64,000 bases of DNA. Source: CBDCWQ01 sp965223435. GTDB taxonomy: Bacteria; Myxococcota; Kuafuiibacteriia; Kuafuiibacteriales; Kuafuiibacteriaceae. Each line of letters begins with the position of its first letter. The stretch's first letter is position 1. The stretch covers positions 558,001-622,000 of the forward strand of contig CBDCWQ010000023.1 of assembly GCA_965223435.1 (NCBI GenBank), given 5' to 3'. Below the pieces are notes generated by a model. That model did no database searches, had not been told where the DNA came from, and saw nothing but the letters and a program-made list of their open reading frames with translations. The position numbers and the translations under genes are program-made. Below, piece after piece: positions 63,826 through 64,000 of this stretch.

Positions 63826-64000
63826 TAATGAGATACAGCTTATGCTATTCAAGGGGCTTTCCTGAAAGACGATGATGGTGGGCTTCGGTTTTGCTTCGGG
63901 GCGTCCCACGCCTAGGGCTTTGTGGCCCCCCGCTGTCAGGGAAGCCGTCGAAACATCGCGGTTCATCGGTGGTTGCCTGTCGCAGGTTCTGTCACGTCAC
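63826..64000. other. Right-edge stretch, no complete gene
   Basis: A 47-codon minus-strand frame starting at 63965 (opening MNRDVSTASLTAGGHKALG) is open but has no ribosome-binding site or recognisable domain. Nothing else was supported. Confidence 0.35.

Noticed and set aside
1..64000. CRISPR array, tRNA or rRNA genes
   Set aside because: No regularly spaced short direct repeats, tRNA-like cloverleaf with TTCGAAT-type arm in a non-coding stretch, or rRNA-like sequence was seen on either strand; a covariance-model search was not possible here.

Overview
The window looks like a piece of a myxobacterium-like (Myxococcota) genome. The signs are predicted lipoproteins built from RCC1, FG-GAP, LamG and MopE-like repeats, a protein joining an MXAN_2561-like part to an MXAN_2562-like outer-membrane barrel with a MYXO-CTERM-type tail between them, an FHA-GGDEF protein, a hybrid PAS/GAF histidine kinase, and several toxin-antitoxin-like pairs. 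No rRNA, tRNA, CRISPR array, replication origin or core housekeeping gene was recognised. This is accessory, surface- and secretion-oriented DNA.

Layout. 1-5.9 kb (minus): N-terminal 1,978 residues of a giant exported protein that runs off the left edge. 6.2-10.7 kb: an IS5-type transposase with one nonsense codon, then a complete IS66-type tnpA-tnpB-tnpC set. 10.7-13.3 kb (minus): a broken 'QKGPF' lipoprotein gene. 13.7-19.4 kb: FG-GAP fragments, a Cys-rich lipoprotein, an internally deleted transposase relic, an HNH endonuclease gene, a YefM/RelE-type pair and an integrase relic. 19.4-29.7 kb: a run of predicted lipoproteins or exported proteins (RCC1, FG-GAP, DUF3060-like, Ala-rich coiled coil, triple LamG plus Asp/Cys calcium-type repeats). 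30.2-37.7 kb: hybrid histidine kinase, vWA lipoprotein, FHA-GGDEF protein, MXAN_2561/2562-like fusion. 38.2-43.0 kb (plus): a second broken QKGPF lipoprotein joined to a decayed RHS gene. 43.1-44.5 kb: a nucleotidyltransferase with a small overlapping partner, and a protein-kinase relic. 45.0-57.6 kb (plus): a second giant gene, now split by two single-base insertions. Corrected, it would encode about 4,216 residues, with leucine-rich repeats and a C-terminal M6-like metalloprotease. 57.8-61.2 kb (minus): a broken trypsin / Ig-like / P-domain / LamG protein. 61.5-63.8 kb: a 2OG-Fe(II) oxygenase and an AbiEii/Xre-type pair.

The main large-scale structure is an inverted arrangement. On both arms a QKGPF lipoprotein gene lies upstream of a giant-protein gene in the same direction, and the two arms diverge from a roughly 25 kb centre. 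The left arm carries the two IS elements between lipoprotein and giant; the right arm carries RHS, nucleotidyltransferase and kinase debris there. This suggests an ancestral lipoprotein-giant protein module that was duplicated in inverse orientation and then decayed.

The window holds many broken genes. Some breaks are nonsense codons explained by C:G to T:A changes; others are indels in short homopolymers. The homopolymer breaks could be decay or base-calling error, so every 'split' gene should be checked against reads before being treated as a true pseudogene.
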